Part shown: one piece after another, positions 25,906-33,904 of the stretch
Layout of the letters: each line of letters begins with the position of its first letter
Numbering within the stretch: position 1 is the stretch's first letter
Source of the DNA: Rhodanobacter sp. Root480
GTDB lineage: Bacteria; Pseudomonadota; Gammaproteobacteria; Xanthomonadales; Rhodanobacteraceae
DNA: 64,000 bases
Direction: 5' to 3'
Assembly (NCBI RefSeq): GCF_001426645.1
Contig: NZ_LMEX01000001.1
Coordinates: 696,755-760,754, forward strand
Program-made: the position numbers and the translations under genes
The notes under the pieces: generated by a model
What the model was told of the DNA's origin: nothing
What the model saw: the letters and a program-made list of their open reading frames with translations, nothing else
The model's database searches: none

Positions 25906-26562
25906 TTAAAACGCATAACCCAGCACCGTGAAATAGTGGCAGCCGGTGCCGGCGAGTACGAACAGGTGCCAGATGAAGTGGCTGTAGCGCAGCCGTTCGT
26001 GCAGCAGGAAGAACACCACGCCCAGCGTGTAGGCGGCACCGCCAGCGAACAGCAACGTCAACCCGGCAGCGGGCATGTTTTGCCATAGCGGGCGGATGGC
26101 GATCAGGGCCATCCAGCCCATGCCCACGTACAGCGCGGTGGACAGCCGCTCGAAGCGCGCGCCCACCAGCAGTTTGAATACCAGCCCCAGCAAGGCCAGG
26201 CTCCAGATCACCGCCAGCAGCGCCAGTCCCCAGCTGTTGCGCAATACGCCCAGCGCAATGGGGGTGTAGGTGCCGGCGATCAGCAGGTAGATGGCGCCGT
26301 AGTCGAGGCGTTGCAGCCAGGCCTTGGCACGCACGTGGGAGACCGCGTGATAAAGGGTCGAGGCCATGTACAGCAGGATGGCGCTGCCGCCGAATACCGC
26401 CGCTCCCACCATCGCCGCCGTGCTGCCGATGCGCACCGCGTTGACCACCAGGATCGGCAAACCCACGATCGCCAGCAGCACGCCCAGCCCGTGGCTGATG
26501 CTGTTGGCGATTTCCTCGCCCATGGTCGAGGGGCGCGATGCGGGTGTGGCAGGTGTCGACAT
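25906..26562 (-). CDS. trhA: hemolysin III / PAQR-family membrane protein
   Basis: The 218-aa protein has seven predicted helices. PAQR features are the N-terminal EEIANSISHGLG, LYHAVSH in helix 3, and the C-terminal HFIWHLFVLAGTGCHYF, whose histidines and an Asp/Ser form a zinc site. Bacterial members (YqfA/TrhA) affect membrane lipid homeostasis; haemolysin activity is historical. It lies immediately downstream of nadB with 39 bp spacing, possibly sharing a transcript. Confidence 0.9.
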   Translation of the reverse strand: MSTPATPASRPSTMGEEIANSISHGLGVLLAIVGLPILVVNAVRIGSTAAMVGAAVFGGSAILLYMASTLYHAVSHVRAKAWLQRLDYGAIYLLIAGTYTPIALGVLRNSWGLALLAVIWSLALLGLVFKLLVGARFERLSTALYVGMGWMALIAIRPLWQNMPAAGLTLLFAGGAAYTLGVVFFLLHERLRYSHFIWHLFVLAGTGCHYFTVLGYAF

Positions 26563-26601
26563 GGGCAGGCCTGTGGGTGTGGGAGGTCAACGACTGGACG
26601 T

Positions 26602-28050
26602 TCAGACGTCCATTTCGGGTGCTGCGATGTAGTGGGCGCCGAGGCTTTCATGGCGTTGCAGGGCCGCGTCCAGCAGCGATTGCGCCAGCCGCGCCTGCCA
26701 GCCCTGTCCTTGCCATGCCATCAGCTGCAACAGGTAATGGCGCAGCGACTCGGTTCGACGCACCGGCCCGGCGGCTTGCCACAACAGGTCGCGCAGACGG
26801 GACAGATCGGTTGCCGCCAGCGCGCTGCCGCGTTCCGCCCAGCGGTGTTCCCCGCGTCCGACGACCGCCGGCGTTGCCGCCAGCACGGCACCGAGACGGC
26901 GGCCGCAGAGGATGCCTTCCAGCAGCGAGTTGCTGGCCAGGCGGTTGGCGCCGTGCACGCCGTTGCAGGCCACCTCACCCGCCGCGTACAAGCCGGGGAC
27001 ACTGGTGCGGCCATCGCCATCCACCACCAGGCCACCCATGTGGAAGTGGGCGGCAGGCGTCACCGGAATCGGTTGTCGACGCGGGTCGATGCCGTGTCTC
27101 AGGCAGGCCGCCAGCACGGTGGGGAAAGCGCTCTCCCACTCGGCCGTGATCGTACTGGCGTCAAGCCATACGCGGCCGTCATCGCGCCGGGCCTGCCACA
27201 CGCGCCGCGCCACCACGTCACGCGGCGCAAGGTCGCCCAGCGGATGCAGGCCTTCCATCAGCAAGCGGCCGCCGGCATCGCGCAGGCGCGCGCCGGCGCC
27301 GCGCAGGGCTTCGGTGATCAGCGGCAGGCAATGTGCGCCGGGCACGTCCAGCGCGGTGGGATGGAACTGCACGAACTCCAGGTCGCGTGTACGCGCGCCG
27401 GCCGCCATGCCCAGTGCCAACCCGCTGCCATCGGCGCCGGATGGATTGCTGGTGCATGCGAACAGCGCACCGATGCCGCCGGTGGCCAGCACCACCGCCG
27501 AGGCCTCGATCACGTGCTGCCTCCCCTGCCCGTCGATGGCGCGCACGCCACACACCGCGCCGTCGCGCAGCAGCAAGGCATCGGCATCGAGCCCACCGCG
27601 CCACTGGATATGTGCGGCGCATTGCGCCTTGGCCAGCAAGGCCCGCAACAGCACCGCACCGCTGGCATCGCCACCGGCATGGACGATGCGCGCCACCCGA
27701 TGACCACCCTCGCGGCCCAGTTTCAGCGCGCCGCCCGCGTCACGGTCGAACGCCACGCCTTGCGCCTGCAACCAGGCGATCGCTTCGGGCGCCTGCGCGC
27801 ACAGCCAGCGGACCATGGCCACGTTGTTGTGATGGGCACCGGCTACCAGCGTGTCCTCGGTGTGCGCCAGCGGGCTGTCGGCCGGGTCGAGCGCGGCCGC
27901 GATGCCGCCTTGGGCCAGCGCGCTGGCACTGCCGGTGCCGTCGATGGCGCGGCACAACAGGCGCACCGGCGCCGGCGCCGCCGCCAGCGCCGTGGCCAGC
28001 CCGGCCACGCCGCCGCCGATCACCACGATGGGTGCGCGCGGATGTTTCAC
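26602..28050 (-). CDS. nadB: L-aspartate oxidase
   Basis: This 482-aa FAD enzyme makes iminoaspartate for NAD synthesis, with oxygen or fumarate as acceptor. It shows the FAD-binding VVIGGGVAGLATAL (about residues 9-22), SALAQGGIAAAL, the substrate region EFVQFHPTAL, and GLYAAGEVACNGVHGANRLASNSLLEG. The GTG start at 28050 overlaps the nadA stop as GTGA, indicating coupling. The order nadA-nadB makes quinolinate. The protein is somewhat shorter than E. coli NadB (540 aa) at the C-terminus. Confidence 0.93.
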   Translation of the reverse strand: MKHPRAPIVVIGGGVAGLATALAAAPAPVRLLCRAIDGTGSASALAQGGIAAALDPADSPLAHTEDTLVAGAHHNNVAMVRWLCAQAPEAIAWLQAQGVAFDRDAGGALKLGREGGHRVARIVHAGGDASGAVLLRALLAKAQCAAHIQWRGGLDADALLLRDGAVCGVRAIDGQGRQHVIEASAVVLATGGIGALFACTSNPSGADGSGLALGMAAGARTRDLEFVQFHPTALDVPGAHCLPLITEALRGAGARLRDAGGRLLMEGLHPLGDLAPRDVVARRVWQARRDDGRVWLDASTITAEWESAFPTVLAACLRHGIDPRRQPIPVTPAAHFHMGGLVVDGDGRTSVPGLYAAGEVACNGVHGANRLASNSLLEGILCGRRLGAVLAATPAVVGRGEHRWAERGSALAATDLSRLRDLLWQAAGPVRRTESLRHYLLQLMAWQGQGWQARLAQSLLDAALQRHESLGAHYIAAPEMDV

Positions 28051-29072
28051 ACGCTTTCGCGCCGACCCACCGCCAGCATGCGTTGCAGCGCGGCGCGCGC
28101 TCGTGCGCTGACATCGGCGGGAATCTCGATGGCGTGTTGCAGGTCGCGCAGGCAGGCGTAGATGTTCTGCAGGGTGATCCGCTGCATGTGCGGGCACAGG
28201 TTGCACGGCTTGATGAACTGCGTGGTGGGAAACTGCGCGCGCAGGTTGTCGGCCATGGAGCACTCGGTGATCATCGCCACCCGCGCTGGCTTCTCGCGTT
28301 CCAGCCACTTGCCCATCGCCGTGGTGGAGCCGACGAAATCCGCTTCGGCCAGCACCTCGGGCGGGCATTCCGGGTGCGCCACCAGCTTCGCATCGAATTG
28401 CTCGCGTGCATGCCGCGCCTGCTGCGCGGTGAACTTCTCGTGCACCTCGCAGCGGCCATGCCACAGCACCAGCTCGACCTTGGTCTGGCCGGCGACATGA
28501 CGCCCGAGGAATTCATCGGGCAGGAAGATCACCTTGGGCACGCCCAGCGATTCCACCACCTGCACCGCATTGGCCGAGGTGCAGATGACATCGGACTCCG
28601 CCTTCACCGCGGCGGAGGTGTTGGCGTAGCTGACCACCGGCACGCCCGGATGCTGCGCACGCAAGGCCAGCACATCGGCAGCGGTGATCGACGAGGCCAG
28701 CGAGCAGCCGGCTTCCAGATCCGGAATCAGCACGGTCTTGCCGGGCGCCAGGATCTTGGCGCTCTCGGCCATGAAGTGCACGCCGCACACCACGATCAGC
28801 TCCGCATCGCAATCGGCCGCCGCCTGGGCCAGGCCCAGCGAGTCGCCGGTGATGTCGGCCACGCCGTGGAAGATCTCCGGCGACTGGTAGCTGTGCGCCA
28901 TGATCACTGCGCCACGCTGCTGTTTCAGCGCGTTGATGGCGTCGATCCACGGCAGGTGCATCGGCACCTCCAGACACGGCAGCAAGGGTTCCAGGCGTTC
29001 GACCAATGCTGCGTATTCGAGTGGCAAGTCATCGCGCCAGGCGGGCACGGGCAAGGTGTCAGTCACGGTCAT
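28047..29072 (-). CDS. nadA: quinolinate synthase
   Basis: The 341-aa [4Fe-4S] enzyme condenses iminoaspartate with dihydroxyacetone phosphate. The three cluster cysteines are visible in VVCGVHFMAES, VICTSANA and CNLCPHM; VIMAHSYQSPEI and DLEAGCSLA bind substrate. The start at 29072 (MTVTD) is preferred over a TTG four codons upstream; neither has a strong ribosome site. The gene is 31 bp downstream of ubiT and is followed by nadB, so the anaerobic box before ubiT might also drive nadAB (inference). Confidence 0.93.
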   Translation of the reverse strand: MTVTDTLPVPAWRDDLPLEYAALVERLEPLLPCLEVPMHLPWIDAINALKQQRGAVIMAHSYQSPEIFHGVADITGDSLGLAQAAADCDAELIVVCGVHFMAESAKILAPGKTVLIPDLEAGCSLASSITAADVLALRAQHPGVPVVSYANTSAAVKAESDVICTSANAVQVVESLGVPKVIFLPDEFLGRHVAGQTKVELVLWHGRCEVHEKFTAQQARHAREQFDAKLVAHPECPPEVLAEADFVGSTTAMGKWLEREKPARVAMITECSMADNLRAQFPTTQFIKPCNLCPHMQRITLQNIYACLRDLQHAIEIPADVSARARAALQRMLAVGRRESV

Positions 29073-29102
29073 GCGTTTCGCCAACAGGGGGAACGGTGGA
29101 TG

Positions 29103-29639
29103 TCAGACAGCTTCGCAGCGATGGGCGGCGCGGGCGCTGCGGGCAAATCGCGCGCCCCGGTTCAGCGCGATACGCAGGCCCAGCGGCACCGATTCCCACG
29201 GCAGCCGTTCGAGCAGATTGCGCGCGGTGAGGCCCAGTTCGGTATCACCGGTAAGCACCAATGCGCGCTGGAAGAACAGCGTATCGGCGTCTTCCAGTCG
29301 GCTGGCCAGCAGCAACAGATCGGTGGCGCTGCCGCGCACGCTGGCCTCGGGCTCTTCATCGACGACGCCCAGGCGATCGCCACGCAGGGTCAGCACCCAG
29401 CGCAGGCCCAGGTCGGTCACTTCGATGGCGAGTTTGCGCCCGCGCATGAAGTCGAGTGAACCGTCGTGTATCGGCGTGGCCAGCACGCGCGCCATGGCCG
29501 CCTCCAGCCATGCGCGTTGCCAGCGTTGTGGCACGACGATGCGCAGCACCGGCTGCAGACGCCGTGGCGGCGGCAGCAAGCGCAGCAGTCGCGGCGCGAA
29601 GCGTTTGGATGGCTGTGGCAAAAAATTGGCAGTGGGCAT
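29103..29639 (-). CDS. ubiT: UbiT, SCP2-domain anaerobic ubiquinone factor
   Basis: The 178-aa protein has an SCP2 lipid-binding domain ending in the UbiT-specific DADTLFFQRALVLTGDTELGL, nearly the same as E. coli YhbT. UbiT binds the polyprenyl intermediate and organises anaerobic ubiquinone synthesis with UbiU and UbiV. The start at 29639 is chosen because the FNR/Dnr box at 29679-29692 would place transcription near 29644; in-frame ATGs at 29651 and 29654 would then be too early. It is separated from ubiUV by 4.6 kb but has its own anaerobic box. Confidence 0.88.
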   Translation of the reverse strand: MPTANFLPQPSKRFAPRLLRLLPPPRRLQPVLRIVVPQRWQRAWLEAAMARVLATPIHDGSLDFMRGRKLAIEVTDLGLRWVLTLRGDRLGVVDEEPEASVRGSATDLLLLASRLEDADTLFFQRALVLTGDTELGLTARNLLERLPWESVPLGLRIALNRGARFARSARAAHRCEAV

Positions 29640-29678
29640 GATGGCGCGCATCATCGCCGCGATTCGCAGGGTGTTGCC

Positions 29679-29692
29679 TTGACCCACATCAA
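29679..29692 (-). promoter_or_regulatory. FNR/Dnr-type box upstream of ubiT
   Basis: On the minus strand TTGAT-GTGG-GTCAA is an exact match to TTGAY-N4-RTCAA. Its centre lies 46 bp before the chosen ubiT start, so a class II activator would start transcription only a few bases before the ATG. Confidence 0.75.
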
Positions 29693-29719
29693 CAACGCGG
29701 CAAGCATGCGCGCCCTGCG

Positions 29720-30118
29720 TCAATCGGTGGCGTCGATGACGTGCCCCGCCGCCACGGCCAACGCATGCGCCGCCGGCAATACGTTGTTGACGTAGACGTG
29801 TTGCGCTTCCCCCGGATCGAAGTCGGCGTGCTTGCGCTTCTTGACGCCATAGTCGGACAGCACCAGATGCGTATCGGCCACCACGCCAGCATTGGCCAGG
29901 CAGGCCGAGGCGCATTTAAGTACGCAGCCATCCAGCGCCAGGATGCGGCGGCCGCTTTGCGCGGTGCGCACCAGCCCGGTGACGCCGCCACCGACGCCGG
30001 CGATGCAGGACATTTCCGCAACGCCTTCGCGATCCAGTTTCAGCGCAAGATCGTTGGCCATCTGCGCGGCGCTGGAACAGCCCGAGCAGGAATAGACCAG
30101 CGGCATTGAAGTACTCAT
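29720..30118 (-). CDS. DGC-domain putative zinc-binding protein
   Basis: The 132-aa protein has conserved cysteines in YSCSGCSSAAQMANDLAL at the start, the defining DGC motif in LALDGCVLKCASACL, and a late VNNVLPA element. DGC-domain proteins are small, presumed metal-binding and often neighbour nitrogen-oxide or anaerobic genes; their activity is unknown. The start overlaps the nnrS stop (ATGA at 30115-30118), so the pair is translated together. ubiT follows 80 bp downstream. Confidence 0.8.
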   Translation of the reverse strand: MSTSMPLVYSCSGCSSAAQMANDLALKLDREGVAEMSCIAGVGGGVTGLVRTAQSGRRILALDGCVLKCASACLANAGVVADTHLVLSDYGVKKRKHADFDPGEAQHVYVNNVLPAAHALAVAAGHVIDATD

Positions 30119-31374
30119 GCATTGTTCTCCATCGTTGACACCTCTCGACTCGACACGAAACCGCGGGCACGGCGGTGTACGCCACGCATCGCCAGCCACA
30201 CACCCAGCCACGCCAGCACGACCGCCGCGCCGGCAAGCCGTGCCAGCCATGGCGACGGCCACAGCACCACCGCCGGCAACAGCAGCAACGGCACATGCGC
30301 CAGCAGCGCCCGGTGCTTGTCGCTGTCCGGCAGCAGCCGTTGCACGCCGGGCACCTGCACGCCGCGGCCGCAGTGGCGGTGCAACTCGATCCAGCCGATG
30401 AACGCCACGATCTCCATCGCCATGCACGCCACCAGCAGCGGCAACGCGATACCCACGCCTAGCGCCGCGGCAAGGCGGCCGTCGCCAAGCAGCAGTGCCA
30501 GCGATGCCAGCAGCAGTACGCTCAGTCCCGCGCGCCAGCCATGCAGCAAGGGGCCGCGTCGCGGTCGCGGCGCACGCCATTGCAACCACAGCAGCGCCGC
30601 CGCCAGCAGCGCGCCGAACACGCCAAGCATCAGCCGCAGGCCAATGTTGTCGCCCTGCTGCAGGCGCCATGCAGCCGCCAGCGGCAGGCCGATCACCACG
30701 CCGACCAGCCAGGCCGTCTGGACGGCCGAAGGCAGCGTGCCGGTGCCCTGGAACATCGGCATCACCACGCGCGATACCGTGGCGATCAGCACCACCACCC
30801 AACCCAGCACACCCCAACTGGCATGCACGTCGGTCAGCGCCAACGCCGGCCATGTCAGCCAGCCGCCCAACGCCAGCGTGAGGCCGCCGCCCAGTAGTGC
30901 CGTAAAGACCGCGCCAAACAAAGCCACGACGAAACCCGCCCGCAACAAATGTTGTGCAGCCGCGGTCAGCAAACCGGGCAAGGTCATGCCGGCCAGCAGC
31001 AGGAAACTTGCGGGCAACACCACGCCGGCAGCACCCAGCGCAAAGCGCCAGTGATGATGCAGACCGACCACCAGCAACACGCTGCCGAGATTGAACAAGC
31101 CGTGCAGCCACCTGCCCCAGCGCAGCCCGCGCACTTGCACGCCGGCGGCTGCGGGCAGGAACTGCAGCACGCTGCCGAACATCGCGTTGCCCAGCACGCC
31201 GAGCGTGAACACATGCACCAGCGCCAGCGTGCCCGGGTTCCAGCGTGAGCGCAGCAGCGCGTCGCCATCGAGGATCAGCAACAGCCCCGCGAACATGCCC
31301 CACCACGGCATGCAAAGCAGGAAACGTCGCGGCAAGGCGGGCGCAGGCGCCCGCTCAATCGTCAGCCGGGCCAT
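30115..31374 (-). CDS. nnrS: NnrS-family heme-copper membrane protein
   Basis: The 419-aa protein has about twelve helices with the NnrS motifs FLLCMPWWGMFAGLLLIL, HVFTLGVLGNAMFGSVLQFLP, DVHASWGVLGWVVVLIATVSRVVMPMF and HRALLAHVPLLLLP, whose histidines likely bind heme/copper. NnrS helps cells tolerate NO and is induced with denitrification genes. It overlaps the upstream DUF2249 gene by 20 bp and the downstream DGC gene by 4 bp. The start at 31374 has no clear ribosome site, as expected for coupled translation. Confidence 0.88.
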   Translation of the reverse strand: MARLTIERAPAPALPRRFLLCMPWWGMFAGLLLILDGDALLRSRWNPGTLALVHVFTLGVLGNAMFGSVLQFLPAAAGVQVRGLRWGRWLHGLFNLGSVLLVVGLHHHWRFALGAAGVVLPASFLLLAGMTLPGLLTAAAQHLLRAGFVVALFGAVFTALLGGGLTLALGGWLTWPALALTDVHASWGVLGWVVVLIATVSRVVMPMFQGTGTLPSAVQTAWLVGVVIGLPLAAAWRLQQGDNIGLRLMLGVFGALLAAALLWLQWRAPRPRRGPLLHGWRAGLSVLLLASLALLLGDGRLAAALGVGIALPLLVACMAMEIVAFIGWIELHRHCGRGVQVPGVQRLLPDSDKHRALLAHVPLLLLPAVVLWPSPWLARLAGAAVVLAWLGVWLAMRGVHRRARGFVSSREVSTMENNA

Positions 31375-31642
31375 GCGGATCGGGGCGACGAATCCACACG
31401 CGCGCACCTTGGTCGGGCAGCAGCTCCGCCTCGGCGTGCAGGCCACGTTCGGCCAACACCTCCAGCAACGGCAGCGGCATGAACGGGGTGAGCACGCTTA
31501 GCGCGCCGCCGGGTGGCAGCGCGTCGGCGGCGGCCAGCGCGCGTTCCATCGGTTCGGGCATGGGCAGCGCGCGCAGGTCGAGTTCGTCGACAGGCGCGGC
31601 AACCGGCGAGGCGACAGCGGATCGGTTCGGGAAGAAAGCCAT
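31355..31642 (-). CDS. DUF2249 domain protein
   Basis: The 95-aa protein fits DUF2249: VDELDLRALPMPEPMERAL, a Gly-rich turn (ALPPGGALSVLTPFMPLPLL) and a final beta strand RVWIRRPD. These small domains recur beside NO-reductase, NnrS and hemerythrin genes and are thought to take part in NO or metal metabolism. It is the first gene of the unit DUF2249-nnrS-DGC. The FNR/Dnr box at 31677-31690 is centred 41.5 bp before its ATG, so the mRNA may be leaderless. Confidence 0.82.
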   Translation of the reverse strand: MAFFPNRSAVASPVAAPVDELDLRALPMPEPMERALAAADALPPGGALSVLTPFMPLPLLEVLAERGLHAEAELLPDQGARVWIRRPDPHGPADD

Positions 31643-31676
31643 GCCGTCATTGCAACGGCATGGCCACGGCCGCGCG

Positions 31677-31690
31677 TTGATCTGGGTCAA
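31677..31690 (-). promoter_or_regulatory. FNR/Dnr-type box before DUF2249-nnrS-DGC
   Basis: TTGAT-CTGG-GTCAA is an exact consensus dyad on the plus strand, and its complement TTGAC-CCAG-ATCAA is also exact. It overlaps the last 4 bp of the porin gene and is centred 41.5 bp before the DUF2249 start codon, the usual class II activator distance to a transcription start. Confidence 0.8.
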
Positions 31691-32934
31691 CGCAGCAGGG
31701 GTTGCCTCCCATGCCATTCCAGCTGCAACCACAGCCGCGCATCGTCGCGACCGAAACCATCGGCACGGTAATCGGACACCTTCACCAGCGCACTGAGCCC
31801 GTCTGTCAAAGGCGCGGACAGCGACGCATTCCACTCGCTGCCGTAATGCCTGTCGCCGTCCGTGCGATGCGTGGCGCGATAGTCATGCCAGCCCACCACC
31901 CAACCGAGCCGCGCCGCAACGCCGTGCTGGCCGAGGTTGCCGTTGAACGCGACGTAGCGATCATCCAGCCCGCCGGCCGGCGTCACGTTGAACTGGTCGG
32001 CCCAGCCGTTGAACGCATGCAGCGTCCCCAGCGGCGTTTGCAAGGCGTGGTGACCGTTGCCACCGAGGTGCTCCCAGCCCAGCTTCGCGGTGACGCCGTA
32101 CTGCGTCCACGACGGCTCCGCCAGCCAGTAGGTGTGGACAAACGATTGCGGGTTGTTGGCGTAATCGCGTTGCTGCGCCGCTTCCAGTGCCCAGCCGAAA
32201 CCGCCATCGGTCGCGGCGGGCTTGCCGGTCCAGCGCAGACCCGAGGTCACGCTGGAGGCAGCGGCCACATCGCGGTCGTCATGCAGGTAGGTGTAGCCGC
32301 TCCACTGTTGTTTGCCGTGCACGTAACCGGCGTTGAGCAGATGGGTGTCGAGCCGGCGTTCGCGGGCCTGCGGGTTCAACGCGTCGCGACCGGCCACGCG
32401 ATGCACGCGATCGAGCCAGTCGTAGCGCAGGGTCCAGCCGCTGGCCGGTTGCCATTGCACGCCGATGCCGTCGAAGGTTTGTTCGTGCTGACGCCAGCCG
32501 CTGTTGCCCACCCAGCGCTGGTTGTCCAGCAGCAGGCGGCGGCGCCCGGCGGTCACACCGAAAGTGTCACCCTGCCAGGCAAGCCAGGCCTGGTTGAGCT
32601 CGCTGCCGCGAGGATCGGTGATGCCGGGATAACGCGTGCGTCCGTTTGCACCGCTGTTGTAGTCGTTGCCCGCGCTGGCCACGCCGGCTCCTTCCAGCAG
32701 TGCGCTCCAGCCATCGCCGAAACTGGCGCGCAGGCCCAACCGCAGGCGCAGCGTATCGGCGCGTGCGTCACGACTGAAGGCGTCGTTGTCGACCTGCTCG
32801 TGGCGGGCGCGCATATCCCATTCCAGTTGCAGTGGGGTCGCTGCTGCATCGGTTGTTGCCGCGTGCGCGGGCAACGTCAGCATGCCCACTGCCAGCAGGC
32901 AGCTTGCCGAAAGAACCTTGTGCTTCACCTTCAT
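31687..32934 (-). CDS. outer-membrane beta-barrel porin (alginate-export-like)
   Basis: The 415-aa protein has a signal peptide ending AHA-AT (about residue 26) and repeated amphipathic strands of the alginate-export/AlgE-like porin class (RADTLRLRLGLRASFGDGWSA, LTAGRRRLLLDNQRWVGN-type). It ends in aromatic LWLQLEWHGRQPLLR. Such porins are often found beside denitrification genes, where they may pass nitrate or nitrite; the substrate is unproven. The start at 32934 has AAGGGAG seven bases upstream. An FNR/Dnr-type palindrome is 62 bp upstream of it. Confidence 0.8.
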   Translation of the reverse strand: MKVKHKVLSASCLLAVGMLTLPAHAATTDAAATPLQLEWDMRARHEQVDNDAFSRDARADTLRLRLGLRASFGDGWSALLEGAGVASAGNDYNSGANGRTRYPGITDPRGSELNQAWLAWQGDTFGVTAGRRRLLLDNQRWVGNSGWRQHEQTFDGIGVQWQPASGWTLRYDWLDRVHRVAGRDALNPQARERRLDTHLLNAGYVHGKQQWSGYTYLHDDRDVAAASSVTSGLRWTGKPAATDGGFGWALEAAQQRDYANNPQSFVHTYWLAEPSWTQYGVTAKLGWEHLGGNGHHALQTPLGTLHAFNGWADQFNVTPAGGLDDRYVAFNGNLGQHGVAARLGWVVGWHDYRATHRTDGDRHYGSEWNASLSAPLTDGLSALVKVSDYRADGFGRDDARLWLQLEWHGRQPLLR

Positions 32935-32989
32935 CACCATGCTCCCTTGTGGATGGGGAGCAGTCTCTGCGCGGTCCGGGTGATGCCGT

Positions 32990-33003
32990 TTGACGGCCGT
33001 CAA
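32990..33003 (-). promoter_or_regulatory. palindromic FNR/Dnr-type box before the porin gene
   Basis: TTGAC-GGCC-GTCAA is a perfect palindrome that extends to 16 bp (32989-33004). It is centred 62 bp from the porin start codon, which leaves about 20 nt of leader if transcription starts 41.5 bp from the centre. Confidence 0.75.
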
Positions 33004-33136
33004 ATCCGCACGAAAAAAGCGGCCGGCGTGACAACGCGCCACACCGCCGCCGCCGCGACATGCATGCCATCGCGAGCGCGGATGACCGCACATTCCGGGG
33101 GATATATATTCAACGACATTCAAACGGGATGGCCGC

Positions 33137-33904
33137 ATGAAACAAACCAGGCGTCGATGCCTCGCGCTGCTTTTCGTGCTGCCGATGGCGTGCATCAGCG
33201 CTACCGCCTTCGCAGCGGATCTGGTGGTTTCCGCGGCGTCCAGCCTCACCAACGCCTTCCAGGAGGTGGCGCGCGCCTACGAGGCCGTCCATCCCGAAAC
33301 GCATGTGGTGTTGAACTTTGCCTCGTCCGATACCTTGATGCGCCAGATCGTGCAGGGCGCGCCGGTGGACGTGTTCGCCTCGGCGGACCAGACGGCGATG
33401 GATCGCGCGCAGGCGCAGGGTGTGCTGAGCGCCGGCAGCCGCGTCGATTTCGCGGCCAACCAGCTGGTGTTGATCGTGCCCTCCTCCAGCCACGCACGCG
33501 TCGACGCGCTGAAGGATCTGCTCGGGCCAACGTTCAAGCGCGTCGCCTGGGGCAACCCCGCCTCGGTGCCGGCGGGACGTTACGCGCGGCGCGTCCTTGA
33601 AGATGCGGGGCTTGCCGGTGCGCTTGAGTCGCGGGCGGTACTGGCGCAGAACGTGCGCCAATGCCTCGACTACGTCCGCCGTGGCGAAGTGGATGCGGGT
33701 TTCGTCTATGCCACCGATGCGGCGATGGCGCGCGAGCGGGTGCGGATCGCCTTGCGGCTGGATTCGCCCACGCCGATCACCTATCCCATGGCGATCGTGG
33801 CGCAGGCCGCGCATGCGTCCGCAGCGCGATCGTTCCAGCACTTCGTACTTTCCGCTGACGGGCAGGCCCTGTTGGCGAAGTACGGTTTCCTGAAACCGCA
33901 CTGA
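33137..33904 (+). CDS. modA: molybdate ABC transporter, periplasmic binding protein
   Basis: The 255-aa protein has a signal peptide (residues 1-27, ending AFA) and the ModA signature ADLVVSAASSLTNAFQEVA. It also has the oxyanion-contacting FASSDTLMRQI and DVFASADQTAMD and the late DAGFVYATDA. It binds molybdate or tungstate in the periplasm and delivers it to ModBC. modA ends overlapping modB (TGATG), so modABC is one operon. It supplies Mo for the molybdopterin genes on the opposite strand. Confidence 0.95.
   Translation: MKQTRRRCLALLFVLPMACISATAFAADLVVSAASSLTNAFQEVARAYEAVHPETHVVLNFASSDTLMRQIVQGAPVDVFASADQTAMDRAQAQGVLSAGSRVDFAANQLVLIVPSSSHARVDALKDLLGPTFKRVAWGNPASVPAGRYARRVLEDAGLAGALESRAVLAQNVRQCLDYVRRGEVDAGFVYATDAAMARERVRIALRLDSPTPITYPMAIVAQAAHASAARSFQHFVLSADGQALLAKYGFLKPH

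Noticed and set aside
33101-33110. GATATATATT as a ModE-type operator before modA
   Set aside because: ModE sites need two TATATA-like halves with fixed spacing. Only one AT-rich run is present, so the claim is not supported.
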